From contig CM057823.1 in the NCBI GenBank assembly GCA_030068075.1, positions 14,542,485-14,606,484 of the forward strand: a stretch of DNA of 64,000 nucleotides. The letters are read 5' to 3'. This stretch comes from Paguma larvata (taxonomy: Eukaryota; Chordata; Mammalia; Carnivora; Viverridae). Below the pieces are notes generated by a model. The model saw nothing but the letters and a program-made list of their open reading frames with translations. It had not been told where the DNA came from and did no database searches. Both the position numbers and the translations under genes were made by a program. Positions 32,567 through 44,214 of the stretch are shown here, piece after piece (position 1 is the first letter of the stretch; every line of letters starts with the position of its first letter).

Positions 32567-35367
32567 GGTGCTGAACCTGGGCAACAACGGCCTGGAGGAG
32601 GTGCCCGACGGGCTGGGCTCGGCGCTGGGCAGCCTGCGCGTCCTGGTCCTGCGCAGGAACCGCTTCGTCCGGCTGCCCCCGGCCGTGGCCGAGCTGGGCC
32701 ACCGCCTCACCGAGCTGGACGTGAGCCACAACCGGCTGGCCGCCCTGGGCGCGGAGGTGGTGAGTGCCCTGCGGGAGCTGCGCAAGCTCAACCTCAGCCA
32801 CAACCAGCTGCCCGCCCTGCCTGCCCAGCTGGGCGCCCTGGCCCACCTGGAGGAGCTGGACGTCAGCTTTAACCGGCTGGCGCACCTGCCCGACTCCCTC
32901 TCCGGCCTCTTCCGCCTGCGCACCCTCGACGTGGACCACAACCAGCTCACTGCTTTCCCGCGGCAGCTGCTGCAGCTGGCGGCTCTGGAGGAGCTGGACG
33001 TGTCCAGCAACCGGCTGCGGGGCCTACCTGAGGATATCAGTGCCCTGCGTGCCCTCAAGATCCTCTGGCTGAGTGGGGCCGAGCTTGGCACCCTGCCCAG
33101 CGGCTTCTGCGAGCTGGCCAGCCTGGAGAGCCTCATGCTGGACAACAACGGGCTGCGGGCTCTGCCCGCCCAGTTCAGCCGCCTGCAGCGGCTCAAAATG
33201 CTCAACCTCTCCTCCAACCTCTTCGAGGAGTTCCCCGCCGCGTTGCTGCCCCTGGCCGGGCTGGAGGAGCTCTACCTGAGTCGCAACCAGCTCACCTCCG
33301 TGCCCTCGCTCATCTCGGGGCTGGGCCGGCTCCTCACCCTCTGGCTGGATAACAACCGCATCCGCTACCTGCCCGACTCCATCGTGGAGCTGACCGGCCT
33401 GGAGGAGCTGGTGCTGCAAGGGAACCAGATCGCCGTGCTGCCGGACAACTTCGGCCAGCTCTCCAGGGTGGGCCTGTGGAAGATCAAGGACAACCCGCTG
33501 ATCCAGCCCCCCTACGAGGTCTGTATGAAGGGGATCCCCTACATCGCAGCCTACCAGAAGGAGCTGGCTCACTCGCAGCCGGCCGTGCAGCCCCGCCTCA
33601 AGCTGCTCCTGATGGGCCACAAGGCTGCGGGGAAGACCCTTCTCCGCCACTGCCTCACCGAGGAGAGAGGCGCCGGAAACCAAGGAGGAGGGGACAAGGA
33701 AAAGAGCTACCCGCCTCCGGCCCCTTCCGTGAGCAAAGGCATCGAGGTGACCAGCTGGACGGCCGACGCTTCGCGGGGGCTGCGGTTCATTGTGTACGAT
33801 TTAGCCGGGGACGAAAGTTACGAGGTGATCCAGCCCTTCTTCCTCTCCCCGGGAGCCCTCTACGTGCTGGTGGTGAACCTGGCCACCTACGAGCCGCACC
33901 GCTTTCCCAGCACCGTGGGCTCCTTCTTGCACCGGGTGGGGGCCCGGGTGCCTCACGCCGTCGTGTGCATCGTGGGCACGCACGCAGACTTGTGTGGGGA
34001 GCGGGAGCTGGAGGAGAAGTGCCTGGACATTCACCGCCAGATCGCCCTGCAGGAGAAGCACGACGCGGAGGGGCTGAGCCGGCTGGCCCGGGTGGTGGAC
34101 GAGGCCCTGGCCCGGGACTTCGAGCTGCGCTCCGCCAGCCCCCACGCGGCCTACTACGGGGTTTCGGACAAGAACCTTCGGCGCCGCAGGGCCCACTTCC
34201 AGTACCTGCTCAACCACCGGCTGCAGATCCTCTCCCCCGTGTTGCCGGTGAGCTGCAGGGACCCCCGCCAGCTACGGCGCCTCCGGGACAAACTGCTGTC
34301 GGTCGCCGAGCACAGGGAGATCTTCCCCAACTTACACCGAGTGCTGCCTCGGTCCTGGCAGGTGCTGGAGGAGCTGCATTTCCAGCCCCCCCAGGCGCAG
34401 CGGCTGTGGCTGAGCTGGTGGGACTCGGCCCGCCTGGGCCTGCAGGCGGGGCTGACGGAGGACCGGCTGCAGAGCGCCCTCTCCTACCTGCACGAGAGCG
34501 GCAAGCTGCTCTACTTCGAGGACAGCCCGGCGCTCAAGGAGCACGTGTTCCACAACCTCACCCGCCTCATCGACATCCTCAACGTCTTCTTCCAGAGGGA
34601 TCCTTCCTTGCTGCTGCATAAGCTGCTGCTCGGGACTAGCGGCGAGGGCGAGGGCGAGGGGGAAAGCTCCGCGCCGACGGCGCCGCCTGCCCCGGGCCAG
34701 GAACTGCTCCCGACCACCCAGCTCCATCATTACGTGGAGGGCTTTCTGCTCCACGGGCTCTTGCCAGCCCACGTCATTCGGTTGCTGCTGAAGCCCCATG
34801 TGCAGGCCCAGCAGGACTTGCAGCTGCTGCTGGAGCTGCTGGAGAAGATGGGACTCTGTTACTGCCTCAACAAACCCAAGGGCAAGCCTCTGAACGGCTC
34901 CACGGCCTGGTACAAGTTCCCGTGCTATGTGCAGAACGACGTGCCCCACGCCGAGGCCTGGATTAACGGGACCAACTTGGCCGGGCAGTCTTTCGTGGCC
35001 GAGCAGTTGCAGATCGAATACAGTTTTCCCTTCACCTTCCCCCCCGGGTTGTTCGCCCGCTACAGCGTCCAGATCAACAGCCACGTGGTACACAGATCGG
35101 ACGGTAAGCTTCAGATCTTCGCCTATCGAGGGAAGGTTCCTGTGGTGGTCAGTTACAGACCTGCCAGGGGGGTCTTGCAGCCAGACACTCTGTCCATTGC
35201 CAGCCACGCGTCGCTGCCGAACATATGGACGGCGTGGCAAGCCATCACGCCCTTGGTAGAGGAACTGAACGTCCTACTTCAGGAGTGGCCTGGACTGCAC
35301 TACACCGTGCACATTCTCTGTTCTAAGTGCCTTAAGAGAGGGTCGCCCAATCCGCACGCTTTCCCAG
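32370..35367 (+). CDS. MFHAS1: MFHAS1 exon 1 coding part (Roco-family LRR-Roc-COR protein), 3' partial
   Basis: Encodes residues 1-999 plus the first base of codon 1000 of MFHAS1/MASL1, a cytoplasmic Roco protein known to modulate Toll-like receptor and ERK signalling and to lack the kinase domain of LRRK1/2. Seen in the translation: a basic N-terminal segment (1-60); 13-14 leucine-rich repeats at a regular 23-residue spacing (about 65-375, e.g. LEELDVSFNRLAHLP at 160); and a Roc GTPase domain from about 408, with P-loop GHKAAGKT (416-423), DLAGD (477-481) and the Roco-type G4 motif THAD (537-540). A COR region fills the rest, to about 990. The start has an optimal Kozak context (GCCATGG), and an in-frame TAG lies 138 nt upstream at 32232. 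The reading frame continues intact to a CAG|GTAAGC donor. The human protein is about 1,050 residues, so roughly 50 residues lie in exons outside the window. No frameshift or missing G motif was seen. Low-complexity pieces occur at about 432-453 and 758-765. Confidence 0.97.
34641..34664 (+). repeat. In-frame GGCGAG hexamer repeat (Gly-Glu) in MFHAS1
   Basis: Three GGCGAG copies and one diverged copy encode Gly-Glu pairs at residues 758-765, in a low-complexity linker of the COR region. Gain or loss of a unit keeps the frame. Confidence 0.8.
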
Positions 35368-35373
35368 GTAAGC
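35368..35373 (+). other. MFHAS1: Splice donor of MFHAS1 intron 1
   Basis: The junction TTCCCAG|GTAAGC is close to the mammalian 5' splice-site consensus. It falls after the first base of a codon (phase 1), where homology to MFHAS1 is expected to break. If intron 1 were retained, the frame would stay open for about 29 more residues of unrelated, intron-encoded sequence and stop at 35454-35456. Confidence 0.9.
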
Positions 35374-35499
35374 GGAGGGAGGGACGTGGCTCTTCCGTGG
35401 TAATGTTTGAAGATGCACTTTTTGCTTGTGTTTCACCGGATCGATTGTTTGCTTAACCTCCCAGGCTCTCCAGGAAAGTTTGTCAAGGTGAACGCGGGG

Positions 35500-35521
35500 C
35501 GGGGGGGGGGGGGGGGGGGGG
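35500..35521. repeat. Poly-G tract in MFHAS1 intron 1
   Basis: A run of at least 21 G residues begins about 130 bp after the exon 1 donor, next to a further GGGG. It can form G-quadruplexes in DNA and pre-mRNA, and its assembled length is likely unreliable. Confidence 0.9.
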
Positions 35522-36214
35522 TTTAGGGACGAGCCACAGACGATCAGTCCATGAGCAAAATGAGACACACTCTCCAGCGTCATACGCTCCCACTAAAAAG
35601 ACCCAGACCTCCGAAGGGGGCTCCAGTCCCTCTTGGGACTTTGGCTCTCCATTTCCCTTTTCCCCATTTAGCCTCCCTTCCGTGGAAGGGATTTCAGGGG
35701 GATGAACAGAACGCGGATAGCCTTGTGCCGAGCACTGGGTTATTGTGCACGTTAACACAGCTGTAAGGGACGAGTGCTCTCGGCCCGAGTGGCCATCGCC
35801 CTCATCTTTTGTTTAAATTCAGCGTAATCATCAAGTAAAAATTATTGCTCACTTTTCTTGGGAAATTCTAGAGAAGAATGTTTCATCGACGGGGTGAGTG
35901 GTGGTTTAGGAAAGACAAAAATTTCAGTCTGTAATGCATGACTAAGCCCCAGGTTCACGGTTACCCAGCACACTCCAAGCTGCGGAGGATAGATGACCGA
36001 AACCTCTGAGGGGAGTTTCCTCGGGTATTTCCTGTCAATTGCGAGCTGTAGAGCCCTCTGAAGGTTTGGTTTTTGCCAAGTGTTCGAGCCTTTTGGAAAT
36101 ACTTTGTAAGAGATGGAAGGAACAAAAGGCTGACAAGAGTTTTATGTTTCTGTTTTTTTTTTTCTTTTTCTCTTTTGGAGAATGTTATGCAACAGACTTT
36201 TTTCTGTTTTACTT

Positions 36215-36418
36215 ATTTTTTTTTTAATTTTCAGTGTTTATTTTTGAGAGACAGAGAGAGAGAGAATGAGTAGGGGAGGGACAGAGAGAGAAAGAGAGAC
36301 AGAATCCAAAGGAGGCTCCAGGCTCTGAGCTGTCAGCACTAAGCCCGGCATGGGACTCGAACCCATGAACCTGAGCCGAAACCGGACGCTTAACCGACTG
36401 AGCCACCGAGATGCCCCG
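36215..36418 (-). mobile_element. Felid SINE, first in MFHAS1 intron 1
   Basis: Flanked by CTGTTTTACTT at 36204-36214 and 36419-36429. Confidence 0.93.
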
Positions 36419-36429
36419 CTGTTTTACTT

Positions 36430-37925
36430 TTTTAAAGCATTATAGGTGAGCGGGAGAATTCCAGGACAGGTGGCGTGGGATTTTTTGAGCCTGGTTCATT
36501 GGTACCCTGAGTCTTTTGTTGGGAATGCGTCCATTTCTCACGCCGGGGCATTCTTCAAACAACTCCGGCTTTGGGGGAGCAGGCATGGTTGACAGCATTC
36601 CAAGCGTCCTAAGGACAAGCCAGGCGATAGCATCATGGCCAGTTTCTCCCCTCAGTCCCCACCCCCGGGGTGCTTTGAGCAGTGATGAAATGGAAGACCG
36701 CATGCCACTCTGATCTTTGTCCTCGTCTGAATGCAGCTCCTAATAGCGCCGGGAAGCAATCAGACACCAATATTTCCAAAGGTAACCTCTTCCTGCTGCC
36801 CTAGATCTAGGCTGGGTTTAATTCTTCAGCCTGAAAAAAGCCACCATATTCAGTTACCAGGCAATTGAGCCAGCTGTCCATCCTGAATGGTCGTCTGGTG
36901 TCATGTCACTGTCCGTGACTCTATAGTGTGTTTTATATTTGCCTTTGTGCCCTACTCATGAAAGCAGACACTTCTGTATTGTGTTACTAGATTGAAGACA
37001 GTGGTTAAGAGTTACATAGTCACAGAGTAGCTTATTGAAGGAGCCGCCAAAAGCTGATTCGTAATCTGAAGATGGAACACTAATAAATCTATTACTATCA
37101 ACGAAGGGGAAGACATAGGTTTTTGGGCAAGTGACAATCGGGGCAGGGGAATTCCAGGAACTTTGAGGAGTAAACCATGAGGCTGGATTTTTTTTTCTAA
37201 CCTCAGATCTTCATTTTTTAAATTTTTAACCGCCATAAACCCCACCAGCAAGCACGTACGATGTACCATGCTACAGAAACCGAGAGCCCATTCTCTTGCT
37301 ATTGTTTTGCCTGTTTGTCTTTCAAAGGAGGCACACCTGGTTTGCCGATCCAGGCAGGAAGGAAAAGATGATTTGCTCAACGTAAAAAACAAATACGTGG
37401 TTGAAAATCATCAAATTCTCTTTCATATTGCGTAAGAATACATCATTCGTTGTTTTTGTAATAGAGATTACGCATGTCTGGCTTGTATATGGTCTGAGAA
37501 CTAAGTTAATCTTTTCCTCTTCGTTGAGGACCGTGTTTCTTTGCAAAGTAGCAGAGGGCACAGAGTAGTGGGAAAAGATGGTTATAGTGCATTCACGACA
37601 GTAAGAAGACAGAGAAGTCACTGTACGGTGGCAGATGTTAACTAGACTTACCGTGGTGTTCATTTTGCAATCCACACAAATACCGAATTGTTACGTCATT
37701 TACCTGAAACTAATACCGGATGTTAAATACAGCTCACCAAATAAAGAAATAAAAGAAGATGAGAAGAAACACATTTTCCTCTTTCAGATTTTTCTGTGAC
37801 AGCCGTCATTTGATAGTATTTGTTCACAATTCTGAAAGACTTGGGAAGAGCTGAAATCATAAACAACTAGAAGGCAATGTAGGAACAGAATTATTATATT
37901 GGGTGTCTAGTTAGGGCATATGATT
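36430..37925 (+). other. MFHAS1 intron 1, single copy
   Basis: No recognisable repeat or exon. Short reverse open frames near 37012-37675 have no domain. Confidence 0.4.
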
Positions 37926-37937
37926 AAAAATATGTTC

Positions 37938-38157
37938 GGGGGGCGCCTGGGTGGCTCAGTCAGTTGAGTGTCCGACTTCGGCTCAGGTCATGATCTTGCG
38001 GTCTGTGAGTTCGAGCCCTGCGTCGGGCTCTGTGCTGACAGCTCAGAGCCTGGAGCCTGCTTCAGATTCTGTGCCTTCCTCTCTCTCTCTCTGCCTCTCC
38101 TCCACTCATCCTCTGTCTCTCTCTGTCTCTCTCTGTCTCAAAAATACATAAACATAA
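37938..38157 (+). mobile_element. Young felid SINE
   Basis: Near-consensus, flanked by AAAAATATGTTC at 37926-37937 and 38158-38169. Confidence 0.96.
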
Positions 38158-38169
38158 AAAAATATGTTC

Positions 38170-38935
38170 AGGTCTCTAGGTTTTATTAAAATATATATTA
38201 ACTCAGCAGAAACTTTCGAATCCACTGGTAGCCCCCTTGTGTTTCTTTAAGAAGTCATTTTGCATTTCAGGGAAGTTAAAACAATTTGTTACTTAGTTTT
38301 ACATTCAATTGAAGTGTCAAATTCCCCTGTGAAGTCTTCACAATTTGAGATAGGCTGGTGTGAAATTGAAGGAGAATGTTTTGTGACCATTCGCGTGCGT
38401 GGGCGTGTGGCAATTTTCAGTTATTAATTTTTAAAATCAGTACTTTTTGATACAGATGACTTGATCAAAAATCTGTCAGAGGAATTTGAGATCCAGCAGC
38501 ATGAAGTCAAATGGGGAAACAACTTCATTTCTTTTTTTCAGTGGTGAAAACACTGGATTTTTAGTTTTTCCAACTTTGGGACCTTGAAATAAGAAGAGGT
38601 AGCAAATTTCTGCCTCCCTTGATTTTATGCAGAAGAAATGTAAAGTTGCACTACTGTCTTTTAAAGTCTATTTTGGCGGGGAAAGCGGGGGAAGCCTGGG
38701 TTGGCCCTGTTCAGTGTCCACGGAGCATCGCATTTTCCGGCCTGAGCTGCACCGATGTCGTTGACTAGAGAGATGATGCTGGATTTCTCTTTTCCGATTT
38801 TAGTTTACGAAAGAAATGTGATCTCTTAGAAAATCCTCAGCCAACAACCCCTTGGTTTTAAAAGTTCTAGTGAAAAAGGATCTACTCATGTTGTTAGAGA
38901 GATTAGCTATTTACCTTATTTAAGATGAAAGTATT
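38170..38935 (+). other. MFHAS1 intron 1, single copy
   Basis: No supported feature. Confidence 0.35.
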
Positions 38936-39167
38936 GGGGCGCCTGGGTGGCTCAGTAGGTTGAGCGTCTGACTTCAGCTCACGTCATGATCTCGTGGTTC
39001 GTGAGTTCGAGCCCCGCATCGGGCTCTGTGCTGACAGCTCAGAGTCTGGAGCCTGCTTCGATTCTGTGGCTCCCCCTCTCTCTGCCCTCCCCTGCTCACG
39101 CTCTGTTTCTCCTTCTCCCTCAAAAATAAATAAGCATTAAAAAAATTTTTTTAATGAAAAAAATAAA
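38936..39167 (+). mobile_element. Felid SINE
   Basis: Target duplication AAGATGAAAGTATT versus AAGACGAAAGCGTT. The head is near consensus. Confidence 0.95.
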
Positions 39168-42100
39168 AAGACGAAAGCGTTGAGTGACAAGAGATGCTTT
39201 TGGAAACTCAGGGCCTAAGCATTTGGCCCCGCGTTTGCCTGTTTTCCCCAGGTACCGACCTGCTGCCGGCAGCGGGCAGCCAGCTTTCCTCCTTGTGACT
39301 TGGTGGGATGTTCTTGTCCTAGAGTTCAGTCTCGCGTGGAATATTTACTCATGCTTTTGGTCTTGTCTACCAGCATGCCTTCCAAACCAGAAGCACGGGC
39401 TACTCCTGAGGTTGGATGGGGCACGGCGCGTTGAGTAAGATGCGGAGGCCGGGGTATAGGCCTGAGCAAGACCCTGGTCCTTTGATATTCCGTGCAAGTG
39501 GCTGCGCGAACGAGGTGTGTGTTTCCGTTGGAAGAGTGGGTCTTCGCGAGTTGAACTTGGTTTGAACGTGAGTGTTCACTAAGTATCCTATTCCCCAGAT
39601 CATTAAAGGCCATTCGTAGGAATAATTAGGAAGCAACGCAAAGCAGGAGACAGAGACTTCGCTCATGGTCGTCTTTCTGGTTGGTCTCTCATTCAGTCAG
39701 CGGCTCGACGCCTGTCTCCCTCTCCTGTGTGCTTTGTGCCCTTGCCGTTTCTTGCACACTGCATGCCTCTGAGGCGTTCAGCCGATCCTGCCTCGCTCTG
39801 CTGGCGTTTCTGTGTGTCCTAAGATCTCTTTGATTAGGTTGTCCACTTGCTTCCTCTGAGCCCGAGACCCGCCTGAGGCTTTGTGGCTTTTGTAAGAGCC
39901 TCTCAGATGTTTGCTGAATGATTGTTTGGTCTTTTGTGAGAAGTACCTTTTTTTTTTCTCGGTTATTCACGTACTCTGTCAAATTCCCAGGTGGCCCAGA
40001 GTAGCCATCATCTTGCTTCGTCCTGCGTCCCAACTTCCCTCTCTGCCCCGCAAGCGTCCCTCTGGTGTCTCCATTGTGTCTGTATTACTGGTCTTTCCCT
40101 TGAATGGGCCCTTCATTTTGACCACTGAAGCAAAGGCGAATTCTTGCCTTATTATCGCTCCGTTCTAGAGTTACTGGAATTGAGCATGACCTAGTTGTTT
40201 GGATTGAATTAGTCATTGTTTTTAATTTCACAAAGGTTATTAAACATCTTTTTAGTTTGGCTTTATTAACATTGATGCCTCTTGGCTTTTATTTCGTGAA
40301 CAGTCTTTGAACTCTCGCGGGCTTTGTTTCATATAAAAATCAAAACCTTACTCACGCGGTGGGAAAAAGAAACACCACGGATGATAGAACTCAAAGATTT
40401 GGGAGGCCTTTGGCGTATTCGGATTATTTTAAGTATTCGGCGCCCCTTCTTTAAACTCTAGAAGACAATCTCAGGCCCATCTCTGCACAAATAGTTGAGC
40501 ATTTCCTGAGAGAAAGTAGCTTTTATTCACGAGCAGATGTTTTATGTCACGTTCCGCCGTCTGCTTGTCTTGCTCCCCGGTGAACCTCGCATTTTAGCTC
40601 TTAGTCCTTTACTTCATTTTAACACGTGAAAGGCCGCCTTGGGGCTTAGGCGAGAGAATGCGTCGAGGAAACCAGTTGTGTTCCTGTGTCTGTGGAGCAG
40701 TCCGCTCTGTGATTCAGGAGAGGAGGGGTGCAGGCTTGTATCGGGGAGAGCCTTTCTGGTTCTTTCTCCAGCCGCCCATTGACTCGCTTCTCCCCGTGGG
40801 AGCCTGTTCCGATTAAGGAGCTGGTCGACCATTTGGTAGGATGCTGGCTTTAAAAAGCCAGGGCGGGTGCCGGCCTCGTCTCTCGCCCCCTCTTGGCTCC
40901 TGCGGCTTTGCCGTCCCGCGGCCCCGGGGTGGAGAGGAGAGTGGTTTTGTGCCTCGAGGTTCCGCGGAGAGCGCACCGGTGGGGTCTGCTTGGGGGCAGG
41001 CGCAGCCAGCTCACTGCCGTCCCTGGTTCAGCCGCTCCCATCGTGAAACGGTTCTCGGCGGTGGTCAGGCCACCATCACTGTACGGGTTGGGATGGGGAC
41101 GCCCCATTCTGGCCCGCAGTCCCCAGTTCTGCTCTAGCGTTGAAGAAGCTGTCCCCTGGTCCTTAGTTGGCTCCTCACGTCCGGGCAGCCGGTGGAACCC
41201 AGAACAATCCGCAGGCACCCCAGACCACCCCAGAGGATGACGCGTTTCCCGTAAAGACTCTCTCTCCCGGGGAAGGTATGGCGGCGTGGCTCTTCCTCTG
41301 AGCTCTGAGGCTTCCCGCGATGGCACGGCACCCCTGGACCGTGCGGGGCGCAGGGCAGAGACGGCCGCCGGGGTTCGACAGAGAAAGAACTCAAGCAACT
41401 CCAGCGTTTCATAACCGATTCCTTGGCACAGTGCTTTTTCGGGTTGTTTATGTTGTTCTTCGTCTTAACGCGTGTATTTTACGGCAAACGTATGTGATTT
41501 TCCCGTGCGATATTTCCCACGCCTGTGTTCCCGCCTCCTAGCGCTGGCGGAGGTGGGGGAGGGGCGGGCAGAGGAGCGGCTTGCCGGGAGGTCAGGGTGC
41601 ACGGAGCGCAGGAGCCGGCTTCAGAAAGCCCCCTTCCACCTGGCCTCGCATTCGCTCCCCGTGAGCCGGTGGGCACTGCCCGCCCCCCAAGCGGACTGTC
41701 CATGACTCGCTCCTTCTGACGAGTCCCCAGCCCTCCCCTGACCTTGTCCTCTAGACAAAGCGTAGAAGGTGAGGAGAGTGCAGGGGGGGTGCCGGTCCAG
41801 GAAGGAAGACGCTTTCCATGGTTGGTACCGGCCCTTTGCCGTCTTCAGTGGCTGTTGCCTTTTCCGTTTAGGAACAGGGGTGCGGGTTTGGGTTTCTGGA
41901 AGACGGAAGAGCCGCTGGCCGTAACGAATGCAGATGTCTCCGCGCGGACCGTGCGCCGTGGATAACAACTCCCAGGCCCCGCTGGCTCGTTTGTGGACGG
42001 CGGAGGAAACATCTTCAGTTATTTTTATTTTGGGCACTGAATGCCCGAAAACATTTTCTCGTTTTTCCTTTCTCAGCATAATCTCTGAGCTGAGCATTCC

Positions 42101-42203
42101 GATGCTTTATTTCTTAAAGAGTAGGTTGGTGAGAAACCATCAGCATCCTTGTGTTCTTTCGCCTTATATTTACAGAAGGTAAAGAATACAAAAGCAGAAG
42201 GAA
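39168..42203 (+). other. SINE-free intronic block with GC-rich patch
   Basis: 3 kb without a SINE. About 40.84-41.75 kb is GC- and CpG-rich and open in several frames on both strands (up to 182 codons, reverse, 40850-41398). This pattern fits a secondary CpG island or intronic regulatory element; no domain or splice-supported exon is evident. Confidence 0.4.
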
Positions 42204-42334
42204 GGTTCGCGAGTTCGAGCCCCACGTGGGGCTCTCCGCAGTCAGTGCAGAGCCCGCTTCGGATCCTCTGCTCCCTCTGCGTGCCCCTCCCCCGCTCGTG
42301 CCCGTGCTCTCTCAAAGAGAAATACTAAACAAAA
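42204..42334 (+). mobile_element. 5'-truncated felid SINE
   Basis: Begins at the B box (GTTCGCGAGTTCGAGCCCCA) and continues through the CT-rich part to an A-rich end. Confidence 0.88.
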
Positions 42335-43014
42335 ATCCACAGAACGTGAAATTAGCTCTCGTTAAGTGAACGATTCCATGGCACTTAGTGCATTCGCGTT
42401 GTCGTGGCCCCCACGTCAAGTGCCTCTTGAGGCAGGCAGCAGGTGAGGTTGCTGGCTTCCTTCCTGGGCGAACGGACTGGAAATTCTCTTGCCAGGTGCT
42501 TCGTAGCAACTTTGCTAAAGCACGACTTGAGAGTAGGGCTTTTTAGGCCAGGCTTTGAGATGCCACCTTGATGAATATCTAATATGGTTGCAGCCGGAAT
42601 CCTCTTACTTGGCCGTCAGTGAGAGGAAGAAAGTAATTCCTGGGCCCTCCGGTCTGTCCTGTGACATTTGTGACCTAAGGGGGGGGGGCTGACAATAAAG
42701 AACACATAGAAGAGAAGCACCCCTAATAGTGTATAATCACGGTCTTCTGTACAGTGCTGTTTCTCTACAGAAATTTTGAGTGGGGCTCCGGAATGGTTGG
42801 GAAAACCATAGACAGATAGGAGTTAAGGAGATGGAGCGGCATGGAAACCAAATTAGGTTATTGCCAGATTAGACAGCCAAGTGCACTGTAAGTTTATTAG
42901 CCGGCTTCTGTCATTAATCACTTGCAGACCTGCCGTATACAGCAGTCTGTACCGAGTCTGAAATTGGAGTTGGGGCAGAATAAAATAAGTATATGGCCGA
43001 GGCCATGGATTTTG
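42335..43014 (+). other. MFHAS1 intron 1, single copy
   Basis: Contains a G9 run near 42680; otherwise no recognisable element. Confidence 0.35.
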
Positions 43015-43029
43015 GTTGATATAATTTTT

Positions 43030-43221
43030 CTTTAAAGTTTATTTATTTTGAAAGGGGGGCGGGGAGACACAGAGAGGGAGAGAGTGAATCCCAAGCAGGC
43101 TCCGCACTGTCAGCGTGGAGCCCATCGCGAGGCTCGAACTCACAAACTGTGAGATCGTGACCTGAGCCGAAATCAACAGTCAGATGCTTAACTGACTGAG
43201 CCCCCCAGGCACCCCACCCCA
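43030..43221 (-). mobile_element. Felid SINE with 15-bp target duplication
   Basis: Flanked by GTTGATATAATTTTT at 43015-43029 and 43222-43236. Confidence 0.94.
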
Positions 43222-43236
43222 GTTGATATAATTTTT

Positions 43237-43982
43237 GATTCTCGTATATATGGAATCGGACTACATATGGAGAAATTCATTTGCTGGTTTGAATAATTAC
43301 TAAAAGAGAGAACCTGGCTTTTGATTTTCCAGAAGAAAAATGTGATCGTACTGAGAAAAAAAATGGCTGTCCTTTGTATTTGTTGGACAGAGAGGACTAG
43401 GTAGGAAGCAATGGCCAAGCCGTTCTCTTCGGTGGATTTTCAGTTTGGATCATTTGTTTGTAAGAAATGTCAGGCAGGTCTTGAGAGGGTGCCGAGAAAA
43501 GAAAATCCATCGTACCCGAGGCTTTCTAACAACTTGCAAAACGAATCCGAGGGGAATGATGGCTCCTCATCAGGGACCTTCACGTCTCGCAGAGTCGTTC
43601 GTGGATTCACTTCCTTTTGAGAGGGACCGAAGCCATCAGTCATTCCTGACACCGACGATTTATGAACACCGACTCTGAAGACCGTGCAAATTAAATTGGT
43701 GCTGTTCTAATAAAAATACATGGCTGCTACTTACAGGTTTCTTGGTTGAAGGACGCTTCGTTGAGGTGGTTTTCTGGTGTCAGCATATTAAATGTTGAGA
43801 GAATTAAAGAGTTAATTTTCTTAGATCCTCTTCACCTGTAAAATGAAGTACTGGTGTTAGTACTGTGTTACAGTGGTAGGGAATTTAGGTGTGGGAGAGC
43901 ACACCTCTTTCCTTACTTTTTTTCTTATTTTTTTTAAAGAGAGTTTTAAAAGCCAGTCATGGAGAGAGAAAATAATAAAATA
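43237..43982 (+). other. MFHAS1 intron 1, single copy
   Basis: Short open frames at 43411-43678 overlap in two frames and are not domain-like. No supported feature. Confidence 0.35.
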
Positions 43983-43999
43983 AGAAAAATGATATTTCT

Positions 44000-44214
44000 T
44001 TTTTATATATAAATTTTAACGTGTATTTATGTTTGAGAGAGAGAGAGCACAAGCAGGGGAGGGGCAGAGAGGGAGGGAGGCACAGAAGCCGAAGCAGGCT
44101 CCAGGCTCTGAGCTGTCAGCACAGAGCCCGACGCAGGGCTGGAACCCACCAACTGCTAGATCATGATCTCAGCCGAAGTCGGACCCTTAACCAACTGAGC
44201 CACCCAGGTGCCCC
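44000..44214 (-). mobile_element. Felid SINE with 17-bp target duplication
   Basis: Flanked by AGAAAAATGATATTTCT at 43983-43999 and 44215-44231. Confidence 0.95.

Larger units (their letters stand above)
35368..36214 (+). other. Start of MFHAS1 intron 1, single copy
   Basis: SINE-free sequence following the donor. Apart from the G tract and T-rich stretches near 36150-36230, I see no recognisable element. Confidence 0.5.

Noticed and set aside
31716..32939. 407-codon open frame on the minus strand
   Set aside because: It is antisense to the GC-rich MFHAS1 leader and LRR exon. High GC and leucine codons of the + strand remove stops on the opposite strand; the translation is low complexity with no domain.
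32240..33217. 325-codon minus-strand frame rich in Ser and Arg
   Set aside because: Composition is the frame-shifted complement of leucine-rich repeats, not a real protein.
33476..34621. 381-codon + strand frame inside MFHAS1
   Set aside because: Out-of-frame reading of the Roc-COR coding DNA with Pro/Gly/Ala-rich low complexity; the true frame has recognisable motifs.
34332..35240. 302-codon minus-strand frame (with 219- and 138-codon frames at 33024-33683 and 33801-34217)
   Set aside because: Shadows of the MFHAS1 coding sequence caused by its codon use; no independent start context or domain.
40850..41398. 182-codon minus-strand frame in the intronic GC-rich patch
   Set aside because: Overlapping open frames on both strands point to composition; no domain.
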